Of a DNA stretch of 64,000 nt, positions 9,120 through 16,990 are shown piece after piece. This stretch comes from Gemmatimonadetes bacterium 13_1_20CM_4_69_16 (GTDB lineage Bacteria > Gemmatimonadota > Gemmatimonadetes > Gemmatimonadales > GWC2-71-9): NCBI GenBank assembly GCA_001919865.1, contig MNIR01000002.1:1-64000 (forward strand). The letters run 5' to 3'. A program made the position numbers and the translations under genes. Numbering within the stretch: position 1 is the first letter of the stretch; every line of letters starts with the position of its first letter. The notes beneath the pieces were generated by a model. The model did not search any database. It was given only the letters and a program-made list of their open reading frames with translations, and was not told the DNA's origin.

Positions 9120-10072
9120 ACCACACGTCGCACGACGTCACGACGGCACGACCCGCGGACCTGCTGGCCGCGGCCCGTCGTGCCGTCTTGCAACGCTTCA
9201 CCGCCGTCGACCTCGTCACCCTGCTGTACGTCGCGATCGCGACCGTCGCCGTGCTCGCCTTCACCGCCGACGATCGCACTGGTTGGGGCTGGTTGCTCGT
9301 GGCGCACGGGCTGCTCGTGGCGCTGGTCCTGCTCGCGCCGCGCGCGCGCGAAGCGGGGCGCCTGGGCCGCTTCCTCGGCGACTGGTACCCGATGTTGTTG
9401 CTGGGCGGGCTGTACGCCGAGGTGGGCGTGCTGAACGTGGACGTCGGCTACCAGCACGACCTCGCGATCCAACGGCTCGAGCTGTGGGTGTTCGGCTCGC
9501 AGCTGTCGTACCGCTGGATCCGCGAATGGCCCAACCCGGTGTTTTCGTGGATCATGCACACCTGTTATCTCGCCTATTACGCCATCCTATGCGCCTCGCC
9601 GCTCGGCCTGTGGTTGAGCGGGCGGCGCGACGCGGCACGGCGCACCATCTTCGCCGTGATGATCACCTTCTACCTCTGCTACGTCGTCTTCCTCTTCTTT
9701 CCCGTCGCGGGCCCGCGCTACGCGTTCGATCTCGCTCACAACACCGCCACACAGACGTGGCCGGCGCGCTTTACGCAGTGGCTGCTCGACCGCGGCGACT
9801 CTTGGGGCGCGGCGTTCCCTTCATCTCACGTCGCGGCCGCCGTGGTTGCGGCGATCTGCGCGCTGCGGTATTGGCGCGCGCTAGGGCTCGCGCTCGTGCC
9901 TCCCACGCTCGGGCTGGTGTTGTCGGTGGTGTACGGGCAGTTCCACTACGCGGTGGATGCCGTGGCGGGGCTGTTCGTGGCCGGCGCGGTGCTCGCATCC
10001 CAGTACGTCTACGGTGCAGAGCCGGAACAAGCGGGCGCGCCCCTCCCGGCAGGGAGCCTCGAGCAAGCTTGA
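9116..10072 (+). CDS. PAP2-superfamily membrane protein resembling inositolphosphorylceramide synthases
   Basis: A 318-residue protein with about six transmembrane helices. The C2 motif FPSSHVAAAVV and the C3 motif GQFHYAVDAVAG carry the two catalytic histidines and the aspartate of the lipid phosphatase/phosphotransferase family. The short C1 region and the spacing (catalytic His, about 45 residues, HYxxD) resemble AUR1/IPC synthases and sphingomyelin synthases more than soluble acid phosphatases. It could transfer a phosphorylated headgroup to ceramide or remove a phosphate. GTG at 9116 is preferred: it sits in a GTGA overlap with cerR and has a strong AGGGAGGGG ribosome site; GTG 9110 is the alternative. 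It is last in the ceramide operon. Confidence 0.75.
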   Translation: MNHTSHDVTTARPADLLAAARRAVLQRFTAVDLVTLLYVAIATVAVLAFTADDRTGWGWLLVAHGLLVALVLLAPRAREAGRLGRFLGDWYPMLLLGGLYAEVGVLNVDVGYQHDLAIQRLELWVFGSQLSYRWIREWPNPVFSWIMHTCYLAYYAILCASPLGLWLSGRRDAARRTIFAVMITFYLCYVVFLFFPVAGPRYAFDLAHNTATQTWPARFTQWLLDRGDSWGAAFPSSHVAAAVVAAICALRYWRALGLALVPPTLGLVLSVVYGQFHYAVDAVAGLFVAGAVLASQYVYGAEPEQAGAPLPAGSLEQA

Positions 10073-10082
10073 CCAGCTAAGA

Positions 10083-10136
10083 GGGGGCTCGGGGTTAGGG
10101 GCTGGAGATCTCCCGAGCCCCTAACCCCGAGCCCCC
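10083..10136. terminator. 54-bp hairpin between convergent operons, probable bidirectional terminator
   Basis: Two perfect 21-bp inverted arms (10083-10103 and 10116-10136, rich in GGGGCTCGGGG) flank a 12-base loop that itself contains GGAGATCTCC. It sits exactly between the ends of the ceramide operon (stop 10072) and the minus-strand headgroup operon (stop 10121), and the second arm runs into the coding end of the latter. There is no long T tract on either side. The symmetric placement suggests a two-way terminator or a dispersed REP-like element. Confidence 0.6.
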
Positions 10137-10729
10137 AGCCTCGCCGCGCGCGACGCGACGGTGTCCAAGTCGCCGCCGAGCGCGTCCATGCGGCGCTGGA
10201 ACTGGATGTCGACGAGCAACAATCCCACTACATACGCCGCGAGATTCACCGCGAAGATCACGGTGAAGATCACCGGGTAGGGGAGCCAGATCCCGAAGTA
10301 GAGCGCGAACCGCTTGACGCCGGGGTCGAGCTTGGAGCGTTCGGCGATGCTCGTCATGAGCAGGATCGCCACGAGCGCCAGCAGCGCGAGCTTGAGCGGA
10401 ACGAGCCCGGCGTAGGCGAACCCGGCGAAGATGACCGCCTCCGACGCCCGATCGAGCTGGGTGTCGAGCCGCCGCCCCGCTTCGGAGGCGAGCCCGAACT
10501 CGCGCGCGATACCGCCGTCGATCCCGTCGAGCACCTGGCCCAGGGCCATCAGCCCGAGGCCCCAGCCGAGCCGTCCGGCCGCGACCGCCGCCCCGGCGGC
10601 GACGCTCGCGCCAAACGCCGCCCACGTCACCTGTGCCGGCGACAGGCCGAGCGTCAGGTGAAGGAACCGCAGCGCGGGACGGATCGCCCGGTCCAGGCCG
10701 CGCCCGATGGCGGGCGCGAAGTCATACAT
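10121..10729 (-). CDS. CDP-alcohol phosphatidyltransferase family protein (copy 1)
   Basis: A 202-residue integral membrane enzyme with the complete family signature DxxDGxxAR-x8-GxxxDxxxD ([20 protein letters not shown], then LDTQLDR). The first and last aspartates bind the catalytic metals. It should transfer a phospho-alcohol between a CDP-activated partner and an alcohol in the inner membrane. Its small size resembles phosphatidylglycerophosphate or phosphatidylinositol-phosphate synthases. It is the last gene of a long minus-strand operon with a second member of the same family, so donor and acceptor could be specialised. It overlaps the gene upstream by 8 bp. Substrates are unknown. Confidence 0.85.
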   Translation of the reverse strand: MYDFAPAIGRGLDRAIRPALRFLHLTLGLSPAQVTWAAFGASVAAGAAVAAGRLGWGLGLMALGQVLDGIDGGIAREFGLASEAGRRLDTQLDRASEAVIFAGFAYAGLVPLKLALLALVAILLMTSIAERSKLDPGVKRFALYFGIWLPYPVIFTVIFAVNLAAYVVGLLLVDIQFQRRMDALGGDLDTVASRAARLGARG

Positions 10730-11165
10730 GACGTTTGGTCCAGTACACCAGCAGGTTGAGCGCGACGAGCAGCGCGAGCAACACCCCCTCCTTCGCCTTG
10801 TCCGGGATTCCGGTCCACCAACCGCGCGTCACCCACGACGTATACGGGTAGAACGGCATCTTCTCGAACCGGACGCTGTAGTCCATGGCCAGGTGCACCG
10901 CGAAGAACAGCAGCGGGACGACGGAGCCGAGAAACCAACAGAGCGGCAGGATCCACAGCAGGGCGACGGGCTCCTGGAGCGACGAGCGCCAGTAGTAGCC
11001 GCGCTTGTCCCGCAGCCCGACGGCGCGTAGGTAGAACGGCGCCTTCACCGCGTGGTCGACGTCCACGCCCACGCCGAAGGCGTAGGCGAGGGCAGCGTCG
11101 CGGCCGTGCAGGTCGAGCGCCTGCGCGCCGAGCGTCGTGGCGAGGATGTGCGTGAAGATCGTCAC
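10722..11165 (-). CDS. Small membrane protein related to DUF457/YdjM metal-dependent hydrolases
   Basis: A 147-residue protein with about three hydrophobic segments. Conserved-looking polar residues sit at membrane borders: FTHILATT near the start, GVDVDHAV, and [12 protein letters not shown]. These H, DxDH and HxxxD positions resemble the LexA-binding/YdjM inner-membrane hydrolase group, where they may bind metal, but the match is loose. It starts with GTG in a GTGA overlap with the flippase-like gene, so it belongs firmly to the headgroup operon. Function unknown; processing of a lipid intermediate is conceivable. Confidence 0.7.
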   Translation of the reverse strand: MTIFTHILATTLGAQALDLHGRDAALAYAFGVGVDVDHAVKAPFYLRAVGLRDKRGYYWRSSLQEPVALLWILPLCWFLGSVVPLLFFAVHLAMDYSVRFEKMPFYPYTSWVTRGWWTGIPDKAKEGVLLALLVALNLLVYWTKRHV

Positions 11166-12163
11166 GGCGTGATCGCGCGCTCGGCGGCGGGACGCCGGTT
11201 GGACAGCCAGACGAGGCCGAGTCCCGCCGCAATCCAGGCGAGGTCACGCAACCGGCTCACGATCGCGGTGTACACGCCGAGTGCCGGGTCGAGGCCCAGC
11301 AGGCGGAACAACACGTACAGAGAGCCCTCCTTGGTGCCGACTTCGAAGGGCACGATGAAGATCACGTTCTGGATCAGCGAGGTGAGCCCGCCGATGGCGT
11401 ACGCCTGCAGATAGGTGATCTTGAAGCCCACGCTCAGACCGATGAGCACGTACTCGAGCATGAAGATGGAGCGGCTGAGATACTCGAGCACGAGCGCCTG
11501 GTAGAAGCGCCGCGGCCTCTTGTGATAGAACTCCGTGATCTGCCCGTCCATTTGCGCGAGCGTGGCGCGCGTGGGCTCGAGTCGCCGCGCGAGGCGATCG
11601 AGCAACGGGATGCGATGCATCAGGTTCAGGGCCTGCTCCAGCACGCCCCGGCGGTGTCCGGTCAACAGGAGCCAGCACAGGGCGGCCAGCACCGTGAACG
11701 CCACGGCCAGCCCGGCCAGCAGCGCCGCATGCGGCGGCAGCAGCAGCGCGCCGAGCACGATGGCCGTCAGGAAGCTCAACAACATCCCCAGCGTATGCAG
11801 CATCTGGTAGGTCACGACCGACCCGGCCGCGCGGCGCACACCGAGCCAGCGCGACGCGGCCGCGATCTTGAACGGCTCGCCGCCGACGTTGACCATGGGC
11901 GTCACGAAGTTGAGCGCGAACCCGGCGGTGGTGATCGCGTAGGTACGCCAGAACGGCGGGCGACTCGGCTCGTCGGCCATGATGAGCCACCAGGCCGCCG
12001 TATTGCAGGCGTACACCACACCATAGAGGCAGAGGATCGGCAGGAACATCCAGCCCGTTTGGGCCGCGTCGGCGAGCAGCTTCCCCACCCCGATGCGGGT
12101 CACCAGGTACGCGAAGACCGCCGAGCCGCCGAGGAACAGCAGGGCTTGGAGCTTGCGACTCAC
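11162..12163 (-). CDS. Lysylphosphatidylglycerol synthase/UPF0104-type membrane protein, possible lipid flippase
   Basis: A 333-residue protein with about eight transmembrane helices, matching the membrane domain of the MprF/YbhN family (AglD/UPF0104). Recognisable parts are the N-terminal LGGSAVFAYLVTRIGVGKL, the segment NFVTPMVNVGGEPFKI, which is the most conserved loop of the family, and the late helix segment IVPFEVGTKEGSLYVLF. MprF membrane domains translocate modified phospholipids, so this protein may flip the sphingolipid or phospholipid assembled by neighbouring enzymes (inference). There is no catalytic aminoacyltransferase domain. The GTG start overlaps the stop of the oxidoreductase gene. 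Confidence 0.8.
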   Translation of the reverse strand: MSRKLQALLFLGGSAVFAYLVTRIGVGKLLADAAQTGWMFLPILCLYGVVYACNTAAWWLIMADEPSRPPFWRTYAITTAGFALNFVTPMVNVGGEPFKIAAASRWLGVRRAAGSVVTYQMLHTLGMLLSFLTAIVLGALLLPPHAALLAGLAVAFTVLAALCWLLLTGHRRGVLEQALNLMHRIPLLDRLARRLEPTRATLAQMDGQITEFYHKRPRRFYQALVLEYLSRSIFMLEYVLIGLSVGFKITYLQAYAIGGLTSLIQNVIFIVPFEVGTKEGSLYVLFRLLGLDPALGVYTAIVSRLRDLAWIAAGLGLVWLSNRRPAAERAITP

Positions 12164-13215
12164 GCGCCGTCCGTGATCGCGACCGTCTTGCCGGTGCGGG
12201 CCGCTGCGTACGCGTGCTCCACGACGACCGCCACCCGTCGAATGTCGTCGAGGTAGGGCGCCGTGGCGCGGGCCGGGTCGCCCCGGTCGAGCGATGCCAC
12301 GAACGACGCGAACAGCCCCGCGAACCAGCGATGGTACGACGTCTTGTCGAGCTCGGCCGCGTAGTCATGCCGCTCGAGGCGACCGTCGCGCTCGAGCCGC
12401 AGCTCGCCGCCCACCCACTCGATCGCACCACGCTCCCCGACGAACCGGATACGGCTCTCTCGCTGGCGCGCGGCCCACGTGAAGAACATCGTGACCAGCC
12501 GCTCGCGATACTCGAAGCGCAGGGACGCCGTGTCCTCGACGTCGTAGCTGTGGTGACGCAGCCGGCCGGTCCACGCATTCACGGCCGCCGGAAGCCCCGC
12601 GATGTCGAGCAGCTGGTAGACGAGATGGGTCCCGTGGTCCAGCAGCACGCCGCCCCGCCCCGTGGCGCTCGTTCCGCGCCACGGCGTGGAGTCGGCCGTC
12701 CCGGCAAACCCGGCGTCGGCCGCGAGCCGGTGGACCGAGAACTCGGCGAGGTGCCAGCGCCCGATCGCGCCGTCCTGCAGCCACTCCTTCACCTTCACCC
12801 ACACCGGATTGAAGCGGTACTGATGGCACGGCATCACGATTCGGCCGCGGGCCCGAGCCGCGACGGCGAGGCGGTCCGCTTCCGCGCGCGTGACCGCCAC
12901 GGGTTTTTCACACACCACATGGTAGCCCTGCCCGAGGCCCCACAGCGCGAGGTCGAGGTGAGACGCCGTCGGCGTGCAGATGTCGATGAAGTCGAGCGGG
13001 CCGAGTCCAGCCAGCTGGTCTCGGTGCGACAGCAGCGGGATCCCGTCCACCGGCGGGAGGGCGGGCGCGCTGTCCACGACGGCGACGATCTCGACTCGCT
13101 CGCGCACCCCGGCGGCCGAGAGCAGCGCGGGGAGATGCGACTGGCGCGCGATGCCGCCCGCCCCGATGACGGCGCCACGGTACCGCGGCACGTCAGGTGA
13201 CGCGGACGTAGGCAT
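12160..13215 (-). CDS. Gfo/Idh/MocA-family NAD(P)-dependent oxidoreductase
   Basis: A 351-residue cytosolic enzyme. The N-terminal Rossmann fold has VIGAGGIARQSHLPAL, and the family signature CEKPVA appears near residue 105. The C-terminal beta-sheet domain contains the catalytic-type segment LLDHGTHLVYQLLDIAG, where the HGTH histidine takes the place of the D-x-x-x-H pair found in inositol dehydrogenases. Members oxidise hydroxyls of inositols, sugars and similar polyols. Beside an aminotransferase this would supply a keto-polyol for amination (inference). The gene overlaps the upstream CDP-alcohol transferase gene by 23 bp. Confidence 0.82.
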   Translation of the reverse strand: MPTSASPDVPRYRGAVIGAGGIARQSHLPALLSAAGVRERVEIVAVVDSAPALPPVDGIPLLSHRDQLAGLGPLDFIDICTPTASHLDLALWGLGQGYHVVCEKPVAVTRAEADRLAVAARARGRIVMPCHQYRFNPVWVKVKEWLQDGAIGRWHLAEFSVHRLAADAGFAGTADSTPWRGTSATGRGGVLLDHGTHLVYQLLDIAGLPAAVNAWTGRLRHHSYDVEDTASLRFEYRERLVTMFFTWAARQRESRIRFVGERGAIEWVGGELRLERDGRLERHDYAAELDKTSYHRWFAGLFASFVASLDRGDPARATAPYLDDIRRVAVVVEHAYAAARTGKTVAITDGA

Positions 13216-14113
13216 GGCGCTCGTGCTCGAGGAGGTCGGCGAGCGTGGTGGCGTTCCATTCGTGCATCAGCAGCAACACCACCAGCAGCAGGCTCATCGG
13301 CACCGCTTCCGCCCAGAGAAACGCGGAGATGTGGCCCGCGACGGCCGCCGCGCCCAGCAGCCCGAAGCGGATATTCTGGCCCAGCCAGCTGCACAGCGGC
13401 AGCAGCACCCCCTGACGCTCGCGGTACTCCGCCCGGAACGCCTCGCTCACGGCTCCCCCTTCCTGCCGGAGCGGCCGCATGATCAGCTTCACCGACCGGG
13501 GAAACAGCTGCGACTGCCGCAGCACATAGTCGCGGTAGACCCGGGCCCCGAAACGCTCGAGCAGCGTGCCGCCGGCTCCGCCTTCCACGTCTTCGGGGAG
13601 GTCGAGCTCGCCCGCCTTGCCGCTGCCCACGTACAGGAAGGCGTTCCGAATGAAATCGACCGCGGCGCTCTGGTAGGTATGGGCGAGCCCCGCGCATGCG
13701 ACCAGCAACGCCGCGCCGGGCCACCACACGCCGCCGTGGATCAACCGGTACATCAGGTGGAAGTAGAGGTTGACGAACCGCAGGTTGTCGCTGATGCCGT
13801 CGAGCGCGCGCCCAAAGCGAGTCGACGAGCCTCGCAGCCGGGCGAGCTGGCCGTCCGCCGAATCGAAGACGTCCGACACGATGAACAGCACGAAGCCGAT
13901 AACGTCGATCCAGCGGTCCTGGTACACGAACAGGTGTCCCGCCACCAGACCGATGAGGAGCGACCACAGGGTGACCTGGTCAGGCGAAATCCCCGTCGGG
14001 TACAGCGCCCGCGCGATCCGGATCCCGATGGGCCGGAAGAATCGCAGGTCGAGCCACTCCTCGACCGCGTGTCCCTTATCCGACAAGTCGTTCGGCGGCT
14101 TCACCGAGCACAT
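13193..14113 (-). CDS. CDP-alcohol phosphatidyltransferase family protein (copy 2)
   Basis: A 306-residue membrane protein. The complete motif DSADGQLARLRGSSTRFGRA, continuing LDGISDN, is at about residues 84-110. A soluble-looking stretch follows (GKAGELDLPEDVEGG region, about 165-250), then C-terminal helices. It is longer than typical phosphatidyltransferases and similar in scale to archaeal and Bacteroides inositol-phosphate transferases and to the transferase half of IPCT-DIPPS enzymes. With the nucleotidyltransferase gene of the same operon it could use a CDP-polyol rather than CDP-diacylglycerol as donor. ATG at 14113 lies inside the aminotransferase gene (38-bp overlap). Confidence 0.83.
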   Translation of the reverse strand: MCSVKPPNDLSDKGHAVEEWLDLRFFRPIGIRIARALYPTGISPDQVTLWSLLIGLVAGHLFVYQDRWIDVIGFVLFIVSDVFDSADGQLARLRGSSTRFGRALDGISDNLRFVNLYFHLMYRLIHGGVWWPGAALLVACAGLAHTYQSAAVDFIRNAFLYVGSGKAGELDLPEDVEGGAGGTLLERFGARVYRDYVLRQSQLFPRSVKLIMRPLRQEGGAVSEAFRAEYRERQGVLLPLCSWLGQNIRFGLLGAAAVAGHISAFLWAEAVPMSLLLVVLLLMHEWNATTLADLLEHERHAYVRVT

Positions 14114-15410
14114 CCTTCATGATGGCGAGGGCACCCATCGCCTGGTCCTCCTGGATGACCAGGGGCGGGTTGATCCGCACTTCGGGATTGTAGATCATCG
14201 CAAGCACGCCCCGCGACAGCAACGTGTCGAAGATCCAGCGGGTCGTCTTCTTGTCGAGCAGCTGGCGTGTGCCGGGCACCACGAGGTCCATGCCAAGCAG
14301 CAAGCCGCGCCCCCGCACGTCCGAGACGATCGGCACGTCGGACTCCCAGCGCCGCAGCTCGGCCAGCATCGTGGCGCCCAGCCGCCGGGCGTGCTCCACC
14401 AGACCCTCCTCCAGGATCGTCTCGACGGTGATCCGCGCGGCCGCGGCCGCGAGCGGATTCCCGCCATAGCTCGACGAGCTGCCGCTCGGATTGGCGAACG
14501 GCTTGGCGAACGCGATCTCCTCGCGCGCGATGATGCCGCTCATCGGGAACCCGCCGCCGAACCCCTTCCCGACCGTGAGCACGTCGGGGATGACGTTTTC
14601 ATGCTCGATCGCGAACATCTTCCCGGTGCGCCCGAAGCCCGTGATCATCTCGTCGCAGATCAGGAGGGCGCCCAGCTCGTCGGCGAGCCGACGGAGCACC
14701 CGCAGATAGCCCGGCGGGGGGACGATGTTGCCGGCGGTCCCCTGGATCGGCTCGACGATGATCGCCGCCACGTCCTTCGTGGTCTCGAGCTCCACCTTCT
14801 GCTTGAGAAACGCGACGCAGTGCCACTCGCACGACGGAAACGTCTTGTCGAACGCGCAGCGCGCGCAGCTGGCGTAGGGCGAGAGGTAGGCGCCGGGCAG
14901 GAGCGGCCCCAGGGCGTGCTTGAAGCTCGAGCCGAGCACCGGGAGGACACCGCTGGTCTTGCCGTGGAACCCGCCCCAGAACCCGATCACTTCCGTGTGG
15001 CCGGTGCGCGACTTCGCGAGACGCAGGGCCGCCTCGACGGCTTCGGCGCCGCTGGAGTAGAACTGCGTGCGATTCAGGTCGCCGGGCGCCAGCTCGGCGA
15101 GCAGCTTGACGAGTGCCGCACGGTGCTCGGTCGTGAAACTCCCCACGTGGATCCGGGCGATCTGTCGCTGCAGCGCCGCCACGTACTTGGGATGGGCGTA
15201 GCCGAGGCTCGCGACCCCCACGCCGGCGAGCAGGTCGACGTAGCTGTTCCCGTCGACGTCGTACAGCACCGCACCGGTACCGCGGTCGATCGCGAGCTGG
15301 CTGAACAGCGCGACGCTCTGCGTGCCGGGGGCGAGATACTGCGCCTCGGCGTCGAACAGGGCCTTCGACTTGGCCCCGGGGACCTGGATGTTGCGGAGGG
15401 TATGCGTCAC
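14076..15410 (-). CDS. Class III PLP-dependent aminotransferase
   Basis: A 444-residue enzyme of the ornithine/4-aminobutyrate aminotransferase fold. Motifs include DGNSYVDLLAGVGVASLGYAH, FYSSGAEAVEAALRLA, FHGKTSGVLPVLGSS, LLICDEMITGFGRTGKMFA and the lysine loop TVGKGFGGGFPMSG carrying the PLP lysine. An unusual insertion, CARCAFDKTFPSCEWHC, holds four cysteines and a histidine spaced like a metal-binding knuckle. A similar Cys-rich loop occurs in some sugar/polyol and glycine-type class III transaminases. In this operon it probably aminates a keto-polyol or a lipid-headgroup precursor. It starts at GTG, overlapping the ATP-grasp stop (GTGA). Confidence 0.85.
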   Translation of the reverse strand: MTHTLRNIQVPGAKSKALFDAEAQYLAPGTQSVALFSQLAIDRGTGAVLYDVDGNSYVDLLAGVGVASLGYAHPKYVAALQRQIARIHVGSFTTEHRAALVKLLAELAPGDLNRTQFYSSGAEAVEAALRLAKSRTGHTEVIGFWGGFHGKTSGVLPVLGSSFKHALGPLLPGAYLSPYASCARCAFDKTFPSCEWHCVAFLKQKVELETTKDVAAIIVEPIQGTAGNIVPPPGYLRVLRRLADELGALLICDEMITGFGRTGKMFAIEHENVIPDVLTVGKGFGGGFPMSGIIAREEIAFAKPFANPSGSSSSYGGNPLAAAAARITVETILEEGLVEHARRLGATMLAELRRWESDVPIVSDVRGRGLLLGMDLVVPGTRQLLDKKTTRWIFDTLLSRGVLAMIYNPEVRINPPLVIQEDQAMGALAIMKDVLGEAAERLVG

Positions 15411-16252
15411 GCGTGTTTCCGATGGGCGAAGCGCCGGGTGATATAGTCGCCGATGGCCCGTGCCGCCTCCTCACGGAACGGCGCGAAGCTCGGCCAGTCG
15501 TTGATGTCGATCAGCACGGGACGGTCGGGCTCGGGGAACGCCACGTCGCCCCCGAACACCTCCAGGCCGAGAATCGCCGCCGCCTCGAACGCGAGCGCCT
15601 TCAGGCGGTTCTCGTCCACCTTCGGTCGCTCTCCGGCGAACCCCGCCTCCGAGCCGTACCACCGGAAGAAACGTCCGTCCGTGACGCCGTAGAACTTCAC
15701 GATCGGACCGGGCACATGCTCCTGCAACGCCACCCAGGGGATGCCTCGCGCGGTGAACGCCCGCAGCTCCTCTGCCACGCGCTCACGCGGGGCCGCGACC
15801 ACGTCCTCCGGCCGCTCGGCGTGGACGTCGCCCCGCTTGATCCAGACCTTCTGGCCGTCGGGGCACAGGGCGTCGAGCTGCTCCGGCGGAGGCAGCGGCG
15901 CGGAGCTGGCGAGGATCAGGGTTCGGGGGAACGCCAGCGTGCTGTCGCCCAGGCGCTTCACCAAACGGTAGCGGTGGCAGTTGAGCGCGCTGGATGGCCG
16001 GTTCACCACCACCGCCCCGTCGGACTCGAGCGGCATGAGCTGCTCCGCGGCAAGCGACCCCTGGCACATGTTCAGGTACAGCTCCGCGACCGGCAGCTGC
16101 CCTTGCTCGACCTCGAACTCGCTGGTCTTGACGGCACGCCACCCCTTCGCCGTCAGCTCGCCCACCGTCGCGTCCAGGATGGCCGAGTCGTTCACTCGAT
16201 GCTGCATGGGTGAGTACAACGGGCTGCGGTAAATCGCGACGAGTTGAGGCAA
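15407..16252 (-). CDS. ATP-grasp-type ligase
   Basis: A 281-residue cytosolic protein with an ATP-grasp layout. The N-terminal part is VAIYRSPLYSP. The central lid has KVWIKRGDVHAERPEDVV, and VALQEHVPGPIVKFYGV lines the nucleotide site. The metal-binding end is FGGDVAFPEPDRPVLIDINDWPSF, where the D and the N of DIND coordinate magnesium. Such enzymes form amide or similar bonds through an acyl phosphate, or phosphorylate inositols (ITPK-like). TTG at 16252 is preferred because homology-like sequence (VAIYRSP) begins there and GGGGAG lies 10 bases upstream; ATG at 16207 would cut the first strand. In this operon it may conjugate or phosphorylate the polyol headgroup. Confidence 0.75.
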   Translation of the reverse strand: MPQLVAIYRSPLYSPMQHRVNDSAILDATVGELTAKGWRAVKTSEFEVEQGQLPVAELYLNMCQGSLAAEQLMPLESDGAVVVNRPSSALNCHRYRLVKRLGDSTLAFPRTLILASSAPLPPPEQLDALCPDGQKVWIKRGDVHAERPEDVVAAPRERVAEELRAFTARGIPWVALQEHVPGPIVKFYGVTDGRFFRWYGSEAGFAGERPKVDENRLKALAFEAAAILGLEVFGGDVAFPEPDRPVLIDINDWPSFAPFREEAARAIGDYITRRFAHRKHA

Positions 16253-16278
16253 AGCGGTCTCGCTCCCCGGGTCTGGTT

Positions 16279-16989
16279 TCAGGCCTCGCGCGCCGCCAGC
16301 CACGCGTTGGCAGTTTGCAGATCTGATGGGCGATCGATATCGATGATACGCGGCACCTCCACGGTCGCCACCCGCGCACCCTCGGCGACCGCGGCCCTGA
16401 GGAACCGGCGCATCTTGTGCGCACCGCCGCGGACGGCGTCGATCGCGGCGCGGCGGGCCGCGGCGCTCACACCGTAGACCCCGCCGGTGACGCAGAGCGG
16501 CAGGATCGGCTCGTCGCTCACGGCCAGGACGAACCCCCCCGCCTGCCTGCTCACGTACACAGGAGACTCGTCGTCGACATGCGGCGTCACAGCGAGCACC
16601 ATGTCGGCGCCCTCCGCCAGATGCCGCTCCGTGCCCCGGTAGACCGCCTGCCAGTCCTCCGGGCGCATCACGGTATCCACCATGGTGCAGAACACCGCGC
16701 CAGGCGGCACCGCGGACAGCCCCTCGACCAGCGTGTGCAGCGACGAGGGGGTGCGGCACTCGATCACCCTAAAGGGGCGTGCAAACTGCATTCCGTCAAG
16801 CAAGCGGCGGACGACCGGGAAATCCGCACGAACCGCGCACGTCAGGCTGGTGCAGCCGAGGGCCTCGAACGTCCGGAGCAGCCGCGCGATCTGCGGCTGG
16901 CCCGCGACCTCGACGAGCGGCTTGGGGAGCGTGATCCCGGCGGTCGCCAGTCGCGATCCTTCCCCCCCTGCGAGGATCAGGCCGTGCAC
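16279..16989 (-). CDS. Sugar/polyol-phosphate nucleotidyltransferase
   Basis: A 236-residue GT-A-fold enzyme. The signature LAGGEGSRLATAGITLPKPLVEVAG at the N-terminus binds NTP and phosphate. MVDTVM in the middle replaces the usual D-x-D metal site in part, and PRIIDIDRPSDLQTA closes the protein. Family members make NDP-sugars, CDP-choline and, in inositol-lipid producers, CDP-inositol. Presence with two CDP-alcohol phosphotransferases makes CTP plus polyol phosphate the most likely substrates (inference). It starts at GTG 16989, one base after the HAD stop. Confidence 0.82.
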   Translation of the reverse strand: MHGLILAGGEGSRLATAGITLPKPLVEVAGQPQIARLLRTFEALGCTSLTCAVRADFPVVRRLLDGMQFARPFRVIECRTPSSLHTLVEGLSAVPPGAVFCTMVDTVMRPEDWQAVYRGTERHLAEGADMVLAVTPHVDDESPVYVSRQAGGFVLAVSDEPILPLCVTGGVYGVSAAARRAAIDAVRGGAHKMRRFLRAAVAEGARVATVEVPRIIDIDRPSDLQTANAWLAAREA

Positions 16990-16990
16990 C

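Noticed and set aside
10083-10136. Possible CRISPR repeat pair
   Set aside because: Only two arms in inverted orientation, no further repeats or spacers and no cas genes; a hairpin terminator explains it.
13770-15446. 558-codon open frame antisense to the aminotransferase and CDP-alcohol transferase
   Set aside because: Both minus-strand genes are well supported; composition is shadow-like.
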